Assembly: GCA_903915625.1 (NCBI GenBank) | Contig: CAIWTN010000223.1 | Location: forward strand, 1-51,237 | Source: an uncultured Pseudomonadota bacterium | Lineage (GTDB): Bacteria; Bdellovibrionota_B; Oligoflexia; Oligoflexales; CAIYRB01 | Direction of reading: 5' to 3' | Length of the DNA: 51,237 nt | Position numbers and translations under genes: made by a program | Shown: in pieces, positions 35,922 to 43,191 of the stretch | Layout of the letters: the number at the start of each line of letters is the position of its first letter | How positions within the stretch are numbered: position 1 is the first letter of the stretch | The notes under the pieces: generated by a model | Database searches by the model: none | Told to the model about the DNA's origin: nothing | What the model saw: only the letters and a program-made list of their open reading frames with translations

Positions 35922-35950
35922 TTGACAAATAGCTCATGTATACGTGAGAT
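35922..35950 (+). promoter_or_regulatory. Putative promoter with an overlapping palindrome for the methyltransferase-like gene
   Basis: TTGACA (35922-35927), a 17-base spacer and TGAGAT (35945-35950) form a plausible sigma-70 promoter. A near-palindrome CTCATGTATACGTGAG (35933-35948, 14 of 16 positions symmetric) covers the spacer and -10 region, which suits a repressor site. The predicted transcript would start close to the TTG codon at 35957. Confidence 0.4.
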
Positions 35951-35956
35951 CTCAGC

Positions 35957-36658
35957 TTGGTTAATGACATTCTAGCGAGGCATCACTTGGATCAACGCTC
36001 CGTCAGTGTATTCCCCCCGTGGCGCCGAGTCGTCCAGGCGGAAGCTATTTCGTGGCTTAATGCCCATAGGGCAGAACCAGGGACTAGCATCATCACGTCG
36101 CTTCCTGATGTGTCCGAGGTACCACCGCATCGTTTTGATGAGTGGCGGGCTTGGTTTATAAATGCAGCAAGGACGGTGATTCGGTGGTTGCCGGGTGACG
36201 GAGTCGCCATTTTTTATCAGAGCGATATCCGCTTTGAAGGTAGATGGGTGGATAAGGGCTACCTGGTGATGCGCGCGGCGGAAGAGGAAGGTGCCGAGCT
36301 TGGGTGGCACAAAATTGTCTGTCGCAGACCGCCTGGTAATATCGCACCCGGACGCCCTAGTTACTCTCACATGATCTGTGTGGCCCCCAAAATAGGCGCG
36401 GCGCCAAGTAGGCCAGGACCTGATGTGTTGCCGGATGCTGGGCATATGTCCTGGAGTCGGGCGATGGGTGAGGTGGCTTGCCGCGTTGCCTGCCGTTTTT
36501 TGCGTGACGAAACGGCCACTCGACTTGTGGTCGACCCCTTCTGCGGCGAAGGCTCAATTTTAGCGATGGCGAATGCATTTGGACTGGCTGCTATTGGCAT
36601 TGACCTGAGTGGCAAACGCTGTAAAGCTGCTCTGCAGCAGGTCATTCAGGCTCCCTAA
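35957..36658 (+). CDS. SAM-dependent methyltransferase, permuted motif order
   Basis: About 233 residues, starting at a TTG (35957); a second TTG at 35987 has GCGAGG upstream and may be the true start. The SAM-binding motif VVDPFCGEGSILAMANAFGLAAIGIDLS lies at the C-terminal end (about 194-220), in the form seen in amino-methyltransferases of the N4-cytosine/N6-adenine type. The order is permuted as in beta-class enzymes, with a TSLPDVSE segment (about 48-55) where the catalytic SPPY/DPPY would be. The altered catalytic motif leaves open whether the substrate is DNA or RNA. No restriction enzyme is nearby. Confidence 0.75.
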   Translation: MVNDILARHHLDQRSVSVFPPWRRVVQAEAISWLNAHRAEPGTSIITSLPDVSEVPPHRFDEWRAWFINAARTVIRWLPGDGVAIFYQSDIRFEGRWVDKGYLVMRAAEEEGAELGWHKIVCRRPPGNIAPGRPSYSHMICVAPKIGAAPSRPGPDVLPDAGHMSWSRAMGEVACRVACRFLRDETATRLVVDPFCGEGSILAMANAFGLAAIGIDLSGKRCKAALQQVIQAP

Positions 36659-36689
36659 GGGGAAGAAACTCTAGCGAAAGGACTGCATC

Positions 36690-37187
36690 ATGGTTTGGAA
36701 CGGCGCACAATTTCATATGCTGGTAAATCACCTGCCTGTGATTGGGTTTGTTGGAATGGTGTTAGCACTCGCAGTCGCGGTGACAGTACAAAGCCTCGAT
36801 ATCAAGCGCTTCGTCCTAGTTGCGACTGCTCTTGTTGGTCTGAGTGCATTGGCACCGTTCCTGACGGGCGAGTCGGCGGAAGAGGTTATTGAACACGAAC
36901 CCGGAGTCAGTGAGTCACTGATTCACGAGCATGAAGAGCTAGCTGAAATAGCCACAGTGCTCTCAGTGATAACGGGAGTCGCAGCGGCTGCCGCTTTTGT
37001 TTTGCAGCGGAGTCGGCCAGACACTCTCAGGCTAACCGTGCCTGTGGTGCTGTTACTCTCTGTCATCAGTTCCGGACTGATGGGAGCAGCAGCCCACGAA
37101 GGTGGCAAGATTAGGCATCCCGAGATTCGGACCGATGCTGATGGGGCGATGCCAGGCGAAACTGAAAATGAGAGTCCAGGAGACTAA
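36690..37187 (+). CDS. Small inner-membrane protein with four helices
   Basis: A 165-residue protein with AAAGGA eight bases before its ATG. It has about four membrane helices (10-30, 40-58, 85-105, 115-135) and a charged, His/Glu-rich loop (ESAEEVIEHEPGVSESLIHEHEEL, about 60-84) between helices two and three, with AHEGGKIRHPEI after the last. The His-rich segments (FHMLVNHLP near the start) could bind metal or heme, as in DUF2231-like membrane proteins, but the assignment is by eye. It lies 31 bases after the methyltransferase gene and may be co-transcribed with it. Confidence 0.7.
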   Translation: MVWNGAQFHMLVNHLPVIGFVGMVLALAVAVTVQSLDIKRFVLVATALVGLSALAPFLTGESAEEVIEHEPGVSESLIHEHEELAEIATVLSVITGVAAAAAFVLQRSRPDTLRLTVPVVLLLSVISSGLMGAAAHEGGKIRHPEIRTDADGAMPGETENESPGD

Positions 37188-37372
37188 TTTTTTGCCAATT
37201 TAATTAGATGCTTGCGCTATCTGGCCTGATTGGCTGGAGGGCGCATTTTTTTTATCATTGGTGAAATTTTGGGCTTAAGTTTTTTTTTATTTTGCCGATA
37301 AGGAGCGCAATCGCGAGGGGTCCCATTAGGTTGGTTGTGACTGAGAGAAACTTCAGCAGCGGAGATTGTTTT

Positions 37373-38983
37373 ATGGCGGCGAAATTGATTGCACTCGGTT
37401 TATTAGTGAGCACGATCGGATGTGTACCGTCAGGCAAGAAAGCGGCCAGTAAGTCGAAGTCTGAAACCGCTGAGGTGCCGCCAACTCTAGGTATGGGCTA
37501 CGATACCGAGATGTTTAAGAATAAAGATATCTGCGTTGAGTTTACTAAGACTCCGCAGTCTGGATCTGGGATTCAATACTTGTTTGAACGGGTTGAGTCT
37601 CTAGATGACCGAATGAGCAGCCTTGGATTCGAATCTTCGGTAGCTCTTTCCTATGGTCTCGCAACCGGAAAGGCGACAGCCGGATTTGCCACAAGTTTGA
37701 AGGAGACAGCGTTCTCCGCTACGTACCTATTTGATATGAGCGTCATGAACGGGTCCGCTCATGCGACCGGAATCAAAGTCTCAGTCCCTAGCACCGATCC
37801 CGCTGCATTTCGTATGCAATGTGGTGATCGCTACGTGAGTGAGGTCTCCGAGGGGGGGCGACTCCTCGCTGCTGTGACTTTTTTGTTTTCCGATCGCGAC
37901 AGTAAAGACTCATTCAACAGCACTTTCTCTTTAGGTGTGAAAACGCTTACTGTTGGTGCCGATATCTCCGCTAAATTGGATAGGATGGTGACGGAGGCAA
38001 ATCAGAAGACCACGATTCGAATCTCCCTTAATCAAAAAGGTGGTGATCCAACCCTTCTTAAACAGGCATTTCCTAATGGTGAAGATGTGCTGATCTGTGA
38101 CTTGCAGAATCGCACAAACTGCAAAAATGCGATAACTGGGCTCTTTAACTACGCGACGCAGGTATTTCCTGGGTCAGTCAGTACCCGTCCCTATATCTAT
38201 TCATACTCGACGGAAAACTATCCTGGGGTCCCAACATCTGCAGTGTCTCAAAATGCTGACAAAAAGGCGGTAAAAGATGCTACTGCCGCTCTTATCAAGG
38301 ACGCGACATCTGACCGTCAATTACTGAGCGATCTTTTGGCTTACCAAGGTGGCTACGGGACAGCGTCTCGCAAGGCAGAGATGGCGGCTACACTACGTGC
38401 GATCAACGACAACCTGAGCAAGCTGCTCACCAATATCAGAGGTTGTATCGATGGCTCCGGTCCCTGTGAGCCACTAGAAAAGCTCGGTTTGGCAACCTAC
38501 TCCAAAGATCTGTTAGTGCCCGTCGGCGATGTGGTGATCACGGCTGCGATTGGCGGGTTTGGCGGTGGAAAAGTGGTCCAAAGTTGTGGCGACTATGCGG
38601 CTGGGCTACATGGTGAGAGCGGTTTCATCCTCAACATGGCCGGAGTGGTCTGCAACAATGGTGATCACCAAAAGCTCGTCGGTGCTCGGCCTGCCACGTC
38701 ATTCGACCAACGTTGTCCCAGTGGCTCGGTCTTAACCGGAGTTCAGGGCCGCAGAGAGACCTTTGAACGCATGACGCTGATCGGCTCTCTGGTTTTGGAG
38801 TGCACACCTCTCGATGTACTGCGCTCGGGTGGCTCCGCTCGAAACGAAGTTGTAGTTTTTTCTGGTGAAGAAGAGCGCTCGCAATCAGCACGCTGCGAAC
38901 CCGGTCAAGCGGTAAAGGCGGTCGTGTTCGGCGCTGGAAATCTGGTCGATAGCATCGGCCTGCAGTGCATAAAAGTGCTCTAA
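37373..38983 (+). CDS. Lipoprotein with a MACPF-like pore-forming domain and Cys-repeat C-terminus
   Basis: A 536-residue protein from the ATG at 37373 (GGAG nine bases upstream); the longer frame from 37292 is unsupported. A lipoprotein signal ends at Cys17. At about 150-162 the text CGDRYVSEVSEGG fits the MACPF signature (aromatic)-Gly-(Thr/Ser)-His-(Tyr/Phe)-x6-Gly-Gly in spacing, with Cys, Asp and Arg substituted at the first, third and fourth positions. It is preceded and followed by amphipathic stretches where MACPF transmembrane hairpins lie, and an ISLNQKGGDP block follows. The last 170 residues have two cysteine-containing repeats (CPSGSVLTGVQGRR and CEPGQAVKAVVFGAG), possibly a binding module. 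It may make pores in other cells or in host or prey membranes, but function is inferred. Confidence 0.65.
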   Translation: MAAKLIALGLLVSTIGCVPSGKKAASKSKSETAEVPPTLGMGYDTEMFKNKDICVEFTKTPQSGSGIQYLFERVESLDDRMSSLGFESSVALSYGLATGKATAGFATSLKETAFSATYLFDMSVMNGSAHATGIKVSVPSTDPAAFRMQCGDRYVSEVSEGGRLLAAVTFLFSDRDSKDSFNSTFSLGVKTLTVGADISAKLDRMVTEANQKTTIRISLNQKGGDPTLLKQAFPNGEDVLICDLQNRTNCKNAITGLFNYATQVFPGSVSTRPYIYSYSTENYPGVPTSAVSQNADKKAVKDATAALIKDATSDRQLLSDLLAYQGGYGTASRKAEMAATLRAINDNLSKLLTNIRGCIDGSGPCEPLEKLGLATYSKDLLVPVGDVVITAAIGGFGGGKVVQSCGDYAAGLHGESGFILNMAGVVCNNGDHQKLVGARPATSFDQRCPSGSVLTGVQGRRETFERMTLIGSLVLECTPLDVLRSGGSARNEVVVFSGEEERSQSARCEPGQAVKAVVFGAGNLVDSIGLQCIKVL

Positions 38984-39002
38984 TTTTAGGCTCAAATGAG
39001 AA

Positions 39003-39030
39003 TTACTCTCACTAAATTATGTGAGGGTAA
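39003..39030. other. 10-bp inverted repeat upstream of the first XRE gene
   Basis: TTACTCTCAC (39003-39012) and GTGAGGGTAA (39021-39030) are complementary at all but one position (a G-T pair), with an 8-base loop. It lies 20 bases after the MACPF-like gene and about 200 before the first XRE regulator. There is no T-run, so it could be a terminator-like fold or a binding site for the regulators. Confidence 0.45.
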
Positions 39031-39236
39031 GATTTGACGAAGTGCTCGGAATATGATGGACTTAAGTTGTCTAGAATTATCAAGGCTGCTGCTTGTGTAA
39101 GGGGCAGCCATCTCTCTGAGTAGTGGGGCCGTCTATTTCTGCGGTTAACCACTGTGCGGGAGTCCTACTTCCTTTCTATCGGGCTAGTGGGTGTTCTAGG
39201 TCTGACTAAGAAATTTCAACCGAGAGAGCTCCACTG

Positions 39237-39551
39237 ATGTCTGAACCTAAAAAGAAACAACGCCATTTTGGTGCCTATCTTTCTCGCAAACGCGCAGAAG
39301 CGGGGCTCAGTCAGGATGCTGCAGCGGCGGGCTTAGGCTACAGCGCGCGCTATTTCTTGTCGCGCATCGAGAACAATAGAGTCTCATTACCTTTCGAGAA
39401 AATACCGCAAATCGCGGCTCTCTACGGCATACCGCTACAAGAGTTGGCTCAGGCTGTCATTGAAGAACAAACTCGAATCTTAGTCGAGCGAGTACAGAAG
39501 ATCGTTAAAAATGCGACACCTCGCGCGCCTCGGCAGCCACGCAAGGCTTGA
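39237..39551 (+). CDS. XRE-family regulator, first of a tandem pair
   Basis: A 104-residue DNA-binding protein. Residues about 10-65 form a helix-turn-helix of the Cro/C1 type: FGAYLSRKRAEAGLSQDAAAAGLGYSARYFLSRIENNRVSLP, with the usual recognition helix. A basic helix of about 35 residues follows. It is very similar to the protein at 39817 (shared GYSAR..FLSR.ENNRVSLP and LYGI..ELA.AVI.EQ.RI), so the two arose by duplication. A repressor or stress-regulator role is expected. About 250 bases of apparently noncoding DNA precede it, with an inverted repeat at 39003. Confidence 0.85.
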   Translation: MSEPKKKQRHFGAYLSRKRAEAGLSQDAAAAGLGYSARYFLSRIENNRVSLPFEKIPQIAALYGIPLQELAQAVIEEQTRILVERVQKIVKNATPRAPRQPRKA

Positions 39552-39610
39552 GCTGGGGCCTAATTTACCGACTTTAGTCATCGGCGCGGCTTTGTAGCTT
39601 GCAAGAGTTT

Positions 39611-39648
39611 GGGATTTCTGAGTAGTAGTTACATGCACTAGAAATCCC
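39611..39648. other. 9-bp inverted repeat between the two XRE genes
   Basis: GGGATTTCT (39611-39619) and AGAAATCCC (39640-39648) are perfect complements with a 20-base loop. They sit 60 bases after the first XRE gene and 169 before the second. Either a terminator without a strong T-run or an operator is possible. Confidence 0.4.
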
Positions 39649-39816
39649 ATTTCTTGTTGAGATCGTTGTAGATGCCAGCGGCGGTTGATAATTTTCGTTA
39701 TATGATTCTCCCCGCGAGGCCGCCTATTGGTCTTGCGGCGCGGAGTATGTGCAACCGAACTTACTGCCTGAGTCGGAATTGCCCCATGTAATCCATCAAA
39801 ATATTGAGCTTCAGTA

Positions 39817-40101
39817 ATGAGCGAAAAAAATATCAAAATCCGTGATTTTGGTGCGTACTTGTGCGCTAAGCGAATGGAAGCTGGGCTTAGTCAGAAGGCC
39901 GCCGCCATTGCGCTGGGGTATAGTGCTCGTGATTTTCTCTCACGCGTTGAGAACAATAGAGTGTCTCTGCCTCTGAGCAAAATCCCCCTGGTCGCAGTAC
40001 TTTACGGTATCGACATTAGGGAGTTGGCAGAGGCCGTGATTGATGAGCAAAACCGGATCATGGAAAAACGCGTGAGAGCGATTGTTAAAAAAGCCACGTA
40101 A
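39817..40101 (+). CDS. XRE-family regulator, second of a tandem pair
   Basis: A 94-residue protein with the same plan as the gene at 39237: a helix-turn-helix at about 11-66 (LSQKAAAIALGYSARDFLSRVENNRVSLP) and a C-terminal basic helix ending KRVRAIVKKAT. Identity to its neighbour is high in the DNA-binding helices, so both may recognise related sites. The 265-base spacer between the genes holds inverted repeats (39611-39648, and a bulged stem at 39712-39743) and may carry a separate promoter. It is convergent with the small hypothetical gene beside the tRNA. Confidence 0.85.
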   Translation: MSEKNIKIRDFGAYLCAKRMEAGLSQKAAAIALGYSARDFLSRVENNRVSLPLSKIPLVAVLYGIDIRELAEAVIDEQNRIMEKRVRAIVKKAT

Positions 40102-40110
40102 GGGTCTTTT

Positions 40111-40380
40111 TTAGACGAGTATTTTTTTAAATTTCGAGGTCGCAAATACAGCTTCAGTCTTACCGTTTTTGCGACTCAATGGCGCCAGCCAACCAAAACT
40201 AATGTTGTACGTTCTAGCTTCGGCAGACATGGCCTCTGCTACTTGATGTTCATCGATATGTAGCTTGTAGGGCTCTTTAATCCCAGAAAAACCCTTCACA
40301 AATCCTTGCTCAACGATTTGTGCCAAAATTTTTGGATCTCTTCGGTAGAGCTTATCCCAGGTCCCCAATTGGAGATCCAT
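40111..40380 (-). CDS. Small hypothetical protein next to tRNA-Ile2
   Basis: An 89-residue predicted soluble protein. Its ATG directly follows an inverted repeat AAGAACC/GGTTCTT (40381-40401), which may control translation. AAAAGG about five bases upstream could be the ribosome site. The protein has no signal peptide and no recognised motif. It lies 55 bases downstream of tRNA-Ile2 on the same strand and 9 bases from the convergent XRE gene. It may be a real gene or a leftover frame; the conserved look is modest. Confidence 0.45.
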   Translation of the reverse strand: MDLQLGTWDKLYRRDPKILAQIVEQGFVKGFSGIKEPYKLHIDEHQVAEAMSAEARTYNISFGWLAPLSRKNGKTEAVFATSKFKKILV

Positions 40381-40435
40381 AAGAACCTTTTGGTGGTTCT
40401 TATGCGGAGCGCGAGGCAGAGCCTCGTAAAAAGAA

Positions 40436-40511
40436 TGGTGGGCCCAGAGGGACTTGAACCCCCAACCAATCGGTTATGAGCCGACTGCTCTAACCATTGA
40501 GCTATAGGCCC
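40436..40511 (-). tRNA. tRNA-Ile2 (CAU anticodon)
   Basis: A complete 76-base cloverleaf including an encoded CCA. The acceptor stem GGGCCTA/TGGGCCC has one G-T pair; the D-arm, the anticodon loop CTCATAA with anticodon CAU, and a standard T-arm GGTTCAA are visible. CAU could mean Met or the lysidine-modified Ile2. The acceptor and anticodon-stem text (TGGTTAGAGCAG, TTGGT...GGTTCAAGTCC) matches E. coli ileX-type Ile2 more than elongator Met, so Ile2 is preferred. It lies 76 bases after rpoD. From memory, the E. coli ileX gene also lies near rpoD. Confidence 0.85.
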
Positions 40512-40514
40512 TCA

Positions 40515-40531
40515 GGAGCTGAAGCAGCTCC
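40515..40531 (-). other. Hairpin between rpoD and the tRNA
   Basis: GGAGCTG (40515-40521) and CAGCTCC (40525-40531) form a perfect 7-bp stem with a 3-base loop, four bases before the tRNA start. A second stem with mismatches (GGGC/GCCC, 40553-40574) lies closer to rpoD. No T-run is present, so these may be processing signals in an rpoD-tRNA transcript rather than a terminator. Confidence 0.35.
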
Positions 40532-40587
40532 GGGAAATAAGAGAATGGAGAAGGGCGAGCTAAAAAGCAAGCCCAGATCGCACCAAA

Positions 40588-42990
40588 TCAGCTTTCGATG
40601 AACGCCCGCAGCTTCTTACTGCGGGAAGGGTGACGTAGTTTACGCAGAGCTTTAGCTTCGATCTGACGAATCCGCTCGCGAGTAACGTCGAAGTTTTGTC
40701 CCACTTCTTCCAGGGTGTGGTCACTCTTCTCGCCAATCCCGAAGCGCATCCGCAGCACTTTTTCTTCCCGCGGCGTTAAGGTCGCGAGGGCTTTGGTGGT
40801 CTGCTCGGAAAGATTGTGATTGATGACCGACTCGCTTGGCGAGTGCTGGGACTTATCTTCCAGGAAGTCACCAATGTGGTTGTCTTCCTCTTCGCCGATC
40901 GGGGTCTCTAGAGAGATTGGCTCGACCGCGATCTTGAGTACTTTGCGGACTTTGTCGACCGACATCTCCATACGAGCTGCGATCTCTTCAGGTGTCGGTT
41001 CCCGACCCATCTCCTGCACTAAATACCGCGAGGTGCGGATCAGCTTGTTGATGGTTTCGATCATGTGAACCGGAATCCGGATCGTCCGAGCCTGGTCAGC
41101 AATAGCTCTAGTGATCGCCTGACGAATCCACCAAGTTGCATAAGTCGAGAATTTGTAACCGCGACGGTATTCAAATTTCTCCACCGCCTTCATCAGGCCG
41201 ATGTTGCCCTCTTGGATGAGGTCAAGGAACTGCAAGCCACGGTTGGTGTACTTTTTCGCGATCGAAACCACGAGACGTAGGTTGGCTTCCACCAACTCAC
41301 GCTTAGCGTTTTCGGCGCGGCGTTGAATTTCCGCTAGTTCGTTATAAACGGAAGAAATCTGCTTGGATTCCATGCCGCTTTCAGCGCTGGTGCGATTGAT
41401 CGTGTCGTTAGCTGCCATGCAGTTACGAACGATCCGCTGCCACTCACGGTCAGAGGCGTGGCCGAATGGCTTATCTGGCGACTTGGTGACATGTGCCAGT
41501 AAGTCATCCCGTGAGGTGTTCAGGCGCCGTGCGTAATAGGTCAGGTCCTGCTCAGCTTCGCGGATCGAGTTGGCGAATTCAGCCAACCTGTTGATCGCGC
41601 CGGTCATCAATTTGCGGTTGATGTTTAGGTCGCGGAAGGCCTCGAAGACTACCTGGCGCGATTCCTCGACTTGATCCAGGTGCTTTTTCGCGGGGCTCTT
41701 TTTCTTACGTAGCACTTCGAAGTCGTCGACCAGTTTCAGAACCTTCTTGGTCGCCTTCTTCATCTTGTCGGAGTGCAGCTGCTCATCTTTGGAAGCCTCG
41801 TCGTCGTCGAAGCCTTTGATGAAGCCCTTCATGCGGATTTCATCGGCTACGAAGGCGCGAGCGGCACCGACGACAACGTCGATACCTAGCTGAACATGGA
41901 GCAAGCGCTCAAGCATCCGATTTTCTTCGGATTCAATCTTCTTGGCGATTTCAACTTCACCCTCGCGCGATAGCAGCGCAACGCTGCCCATTTTGCGCAG
42001 GTAAATACGAACAGGATCATTGGATTTGCCTAGCGAGGAGTCACCGGTGGCAACCTCTGCCGCCTCTGGCTTCTCGGTGTCGGCTTCGCTCTCTTCGTCG
42101 GAGTCGCTGTCGCTTTCAACTTCCGGCAGGAGTAGGTCTTCATCGCCTTCATCCTCGCCGCTGGAGGCGCCTTTTTGCTTGCTAGCGGCACCGTCAGCGA
42201 GGTCGATTCCCGCATCAGTGAGCGCGGACACCACTTCATCGATAAGATCTGGGCGGATTTTGATGCGCGCTTTCTGCAGCGCTGCATCGATCTCGCCGTA
42301 AGCGAGTTCACTTTTGCTTGATTCAGCTTTTTTGATCAGCTGAACAATCACTTTTTCTAAATCAATCGCGCCAGCTTTGGCTGCTTCACTAGCTTCACGG
42401 TCGGCCTTGGCTTTGCCGGCAACGCTAGGGCCTTTGGCGCCCTTCTTTGCAGGTGCAGCTTTAGCGGCGCTAGCGCCGTTAGCATTCACCGCAGTTGCAG
42501 GGCGAGCTGGTGTCGCGAGAGCGGCTTTTTTCGCCGCGTCTGGATCGGCTTTCTTCACCTTGGTGGTCGGAGCAACCGGTGCTTTCACGCTGGATTTAGC
42601 AGCTGCGGTAGCAGGGCTCTTATCTGCCTTTTTAGCTGCAGCAACCTTTTGAGGCATCGCTTTTTTAGTCTGCTGCGTGTCTTTGCTTGGACGCAGTTTG
42701 GTGACGACTGGCTCACTGGTCTTGCTGGCTTTGGAGGCTTTGGGGGCCGCTTTCTTCATGGGCTTGCTAACCAACTTGTGCTTTGTGGTTGTATCACCGG
42801 CTCGGCCGTCACGAGTCTTGGACTGACTAGTGGAGGTTCCCTTGCTAGCGGGTTTCGTCTTGGTATGAGTAGCCGCAGGTTTGCTCGCCGTTTCAGGTTT
42901 GCTACCGCGACGCAGCCGCACAGTTTTGGACCCGTTAGGAGATTTTGTCAATTTATCACTGCTCTTAGTTTTTGTTTTATTGGTGGCCAT
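40588..42990 (-). CDS. rpoD: RNA polymerase primary sigma factor with lysine-rich N-terminal extension
   Basis: An 800-residue housekeeping sigma factor. Region 1.1-like residues lie at about 209-265 and an acidic linker at about 278-310. Region 1.2 is at 323-355 ([22 protein letters not shown]). Region 2 is at 574-643, including core-binding and -10-recognition helices ([34 protein letters not shown]). Region 3 follows, and region 4 with the -35 helix ([17 protein letters not shown]) is near 755-790. A large non-conserved insert lies between 1.2 and 2. The first 205 residues are extra: 42 lysines, many Ala/Thr/Ser/Pro, almost no aromatic residues, like histone H1 tails. It follows dnaG in the usual dnaG-rpoD order, with 201 bases between. 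Confidence 0.97.
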   Translation of the reverse strand: MATNKTKTKSSDKLTKSPNGSKTVRLRRGSKPETASKPAATHTKTKPASKGTSTSQSKTRDGRAGDTTTKHKLVSKPMKKAAPKASKASKTSEPVVTKLRPSKDTQQTKKAMPQKVAAAKKADKSPATAAAKSSVKAPVAPTTKVKKADPDAAKKAALATPARPATAVNANGASAAKAAPAKKGAKGPSVAGKAKADREASEAAKAGAIDLEKVIVQLIKKAESSKSELAYGEIDAALQKARIKIRPDLIDEVVSALTDAGIDLADGAASKQKGASSGEDEGDEDLLLPEVESDSDSDEESEADTEKPEAAEVATGDSSLGKSNDPVRIYLRKMGSVALLSREGEVEIAKKIESEENRMLERLLHVQLGIDVVVGAARAFVADEIRMKGFIKGFDDDEASKDEQLHSDKMKKATKKVLKLVDDFEVLRKKKSPAKKHLDQVEESRQVVFEAFRDLNINRKLMTGAINRLAEFANSIREAEQDLTYYARRLNTSRDDLLAHVTKSPDKPFGHASDREWQRIVRNCMAANDTINRTSAESGMESKQISSVYNELAEIQRRAENAKRELVEANLRLVVSIAKKYTNRGLQFLDLIQEGNIGLMKAVEKFEYRRGYKFSTYATWWIRQAITRAIADQARTIRIPVHMIETINKLIRTSRYLVQEMGREPTPEEIAARMEMSVDKVRKVLKIAVEPISLETPIGEEEDNHIGDFLEDKSQHSPSESVINHNLSEQTTKALATLTPREEKVLRMRFGIGEKSDHTLEEVGQNFDVTRERIRQIEAKALRKLRHPSRSKKLRAFIES

Positions 42991-43191
42991 GCCCGGTTGG
43001 TCATCCCCATATTAAGTGGTTTGACGGAGATATAAGCGCACAGGTGGTTTTAGACCGCCCGGGAAATACCCTTGGGGTCAGCCTCGCCAAAGTCTAACCT
43101 TTATAATGAATAACAATGAATCTCGCAACGTTAAACCATACTTATGGTCTATGTCCAGCAAGACTTTAAGAATCGACAGAGGCGCTTCTCG

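Noticed and set aside
35758-35970. 70-codon minus-strand frame ending two bases before the helical-repeat gene
   Set aside because: The spacing could suggest coupling, but the frame has no motif and lies over the promoter region of the opposing gene.
40436-40511. tRNA 3' end as a phage or island attachment site
   Set aside because: I saw no second copy of the tRNA 3' end in the window and no integrase, so no attL/attR pair can be claimed.
42020-42652. Plus-strand frames opposite rpoD
   Set aside because: These follow from the repetitive lysine/alanine and acidic codons of the sigma factor and have no independent support.
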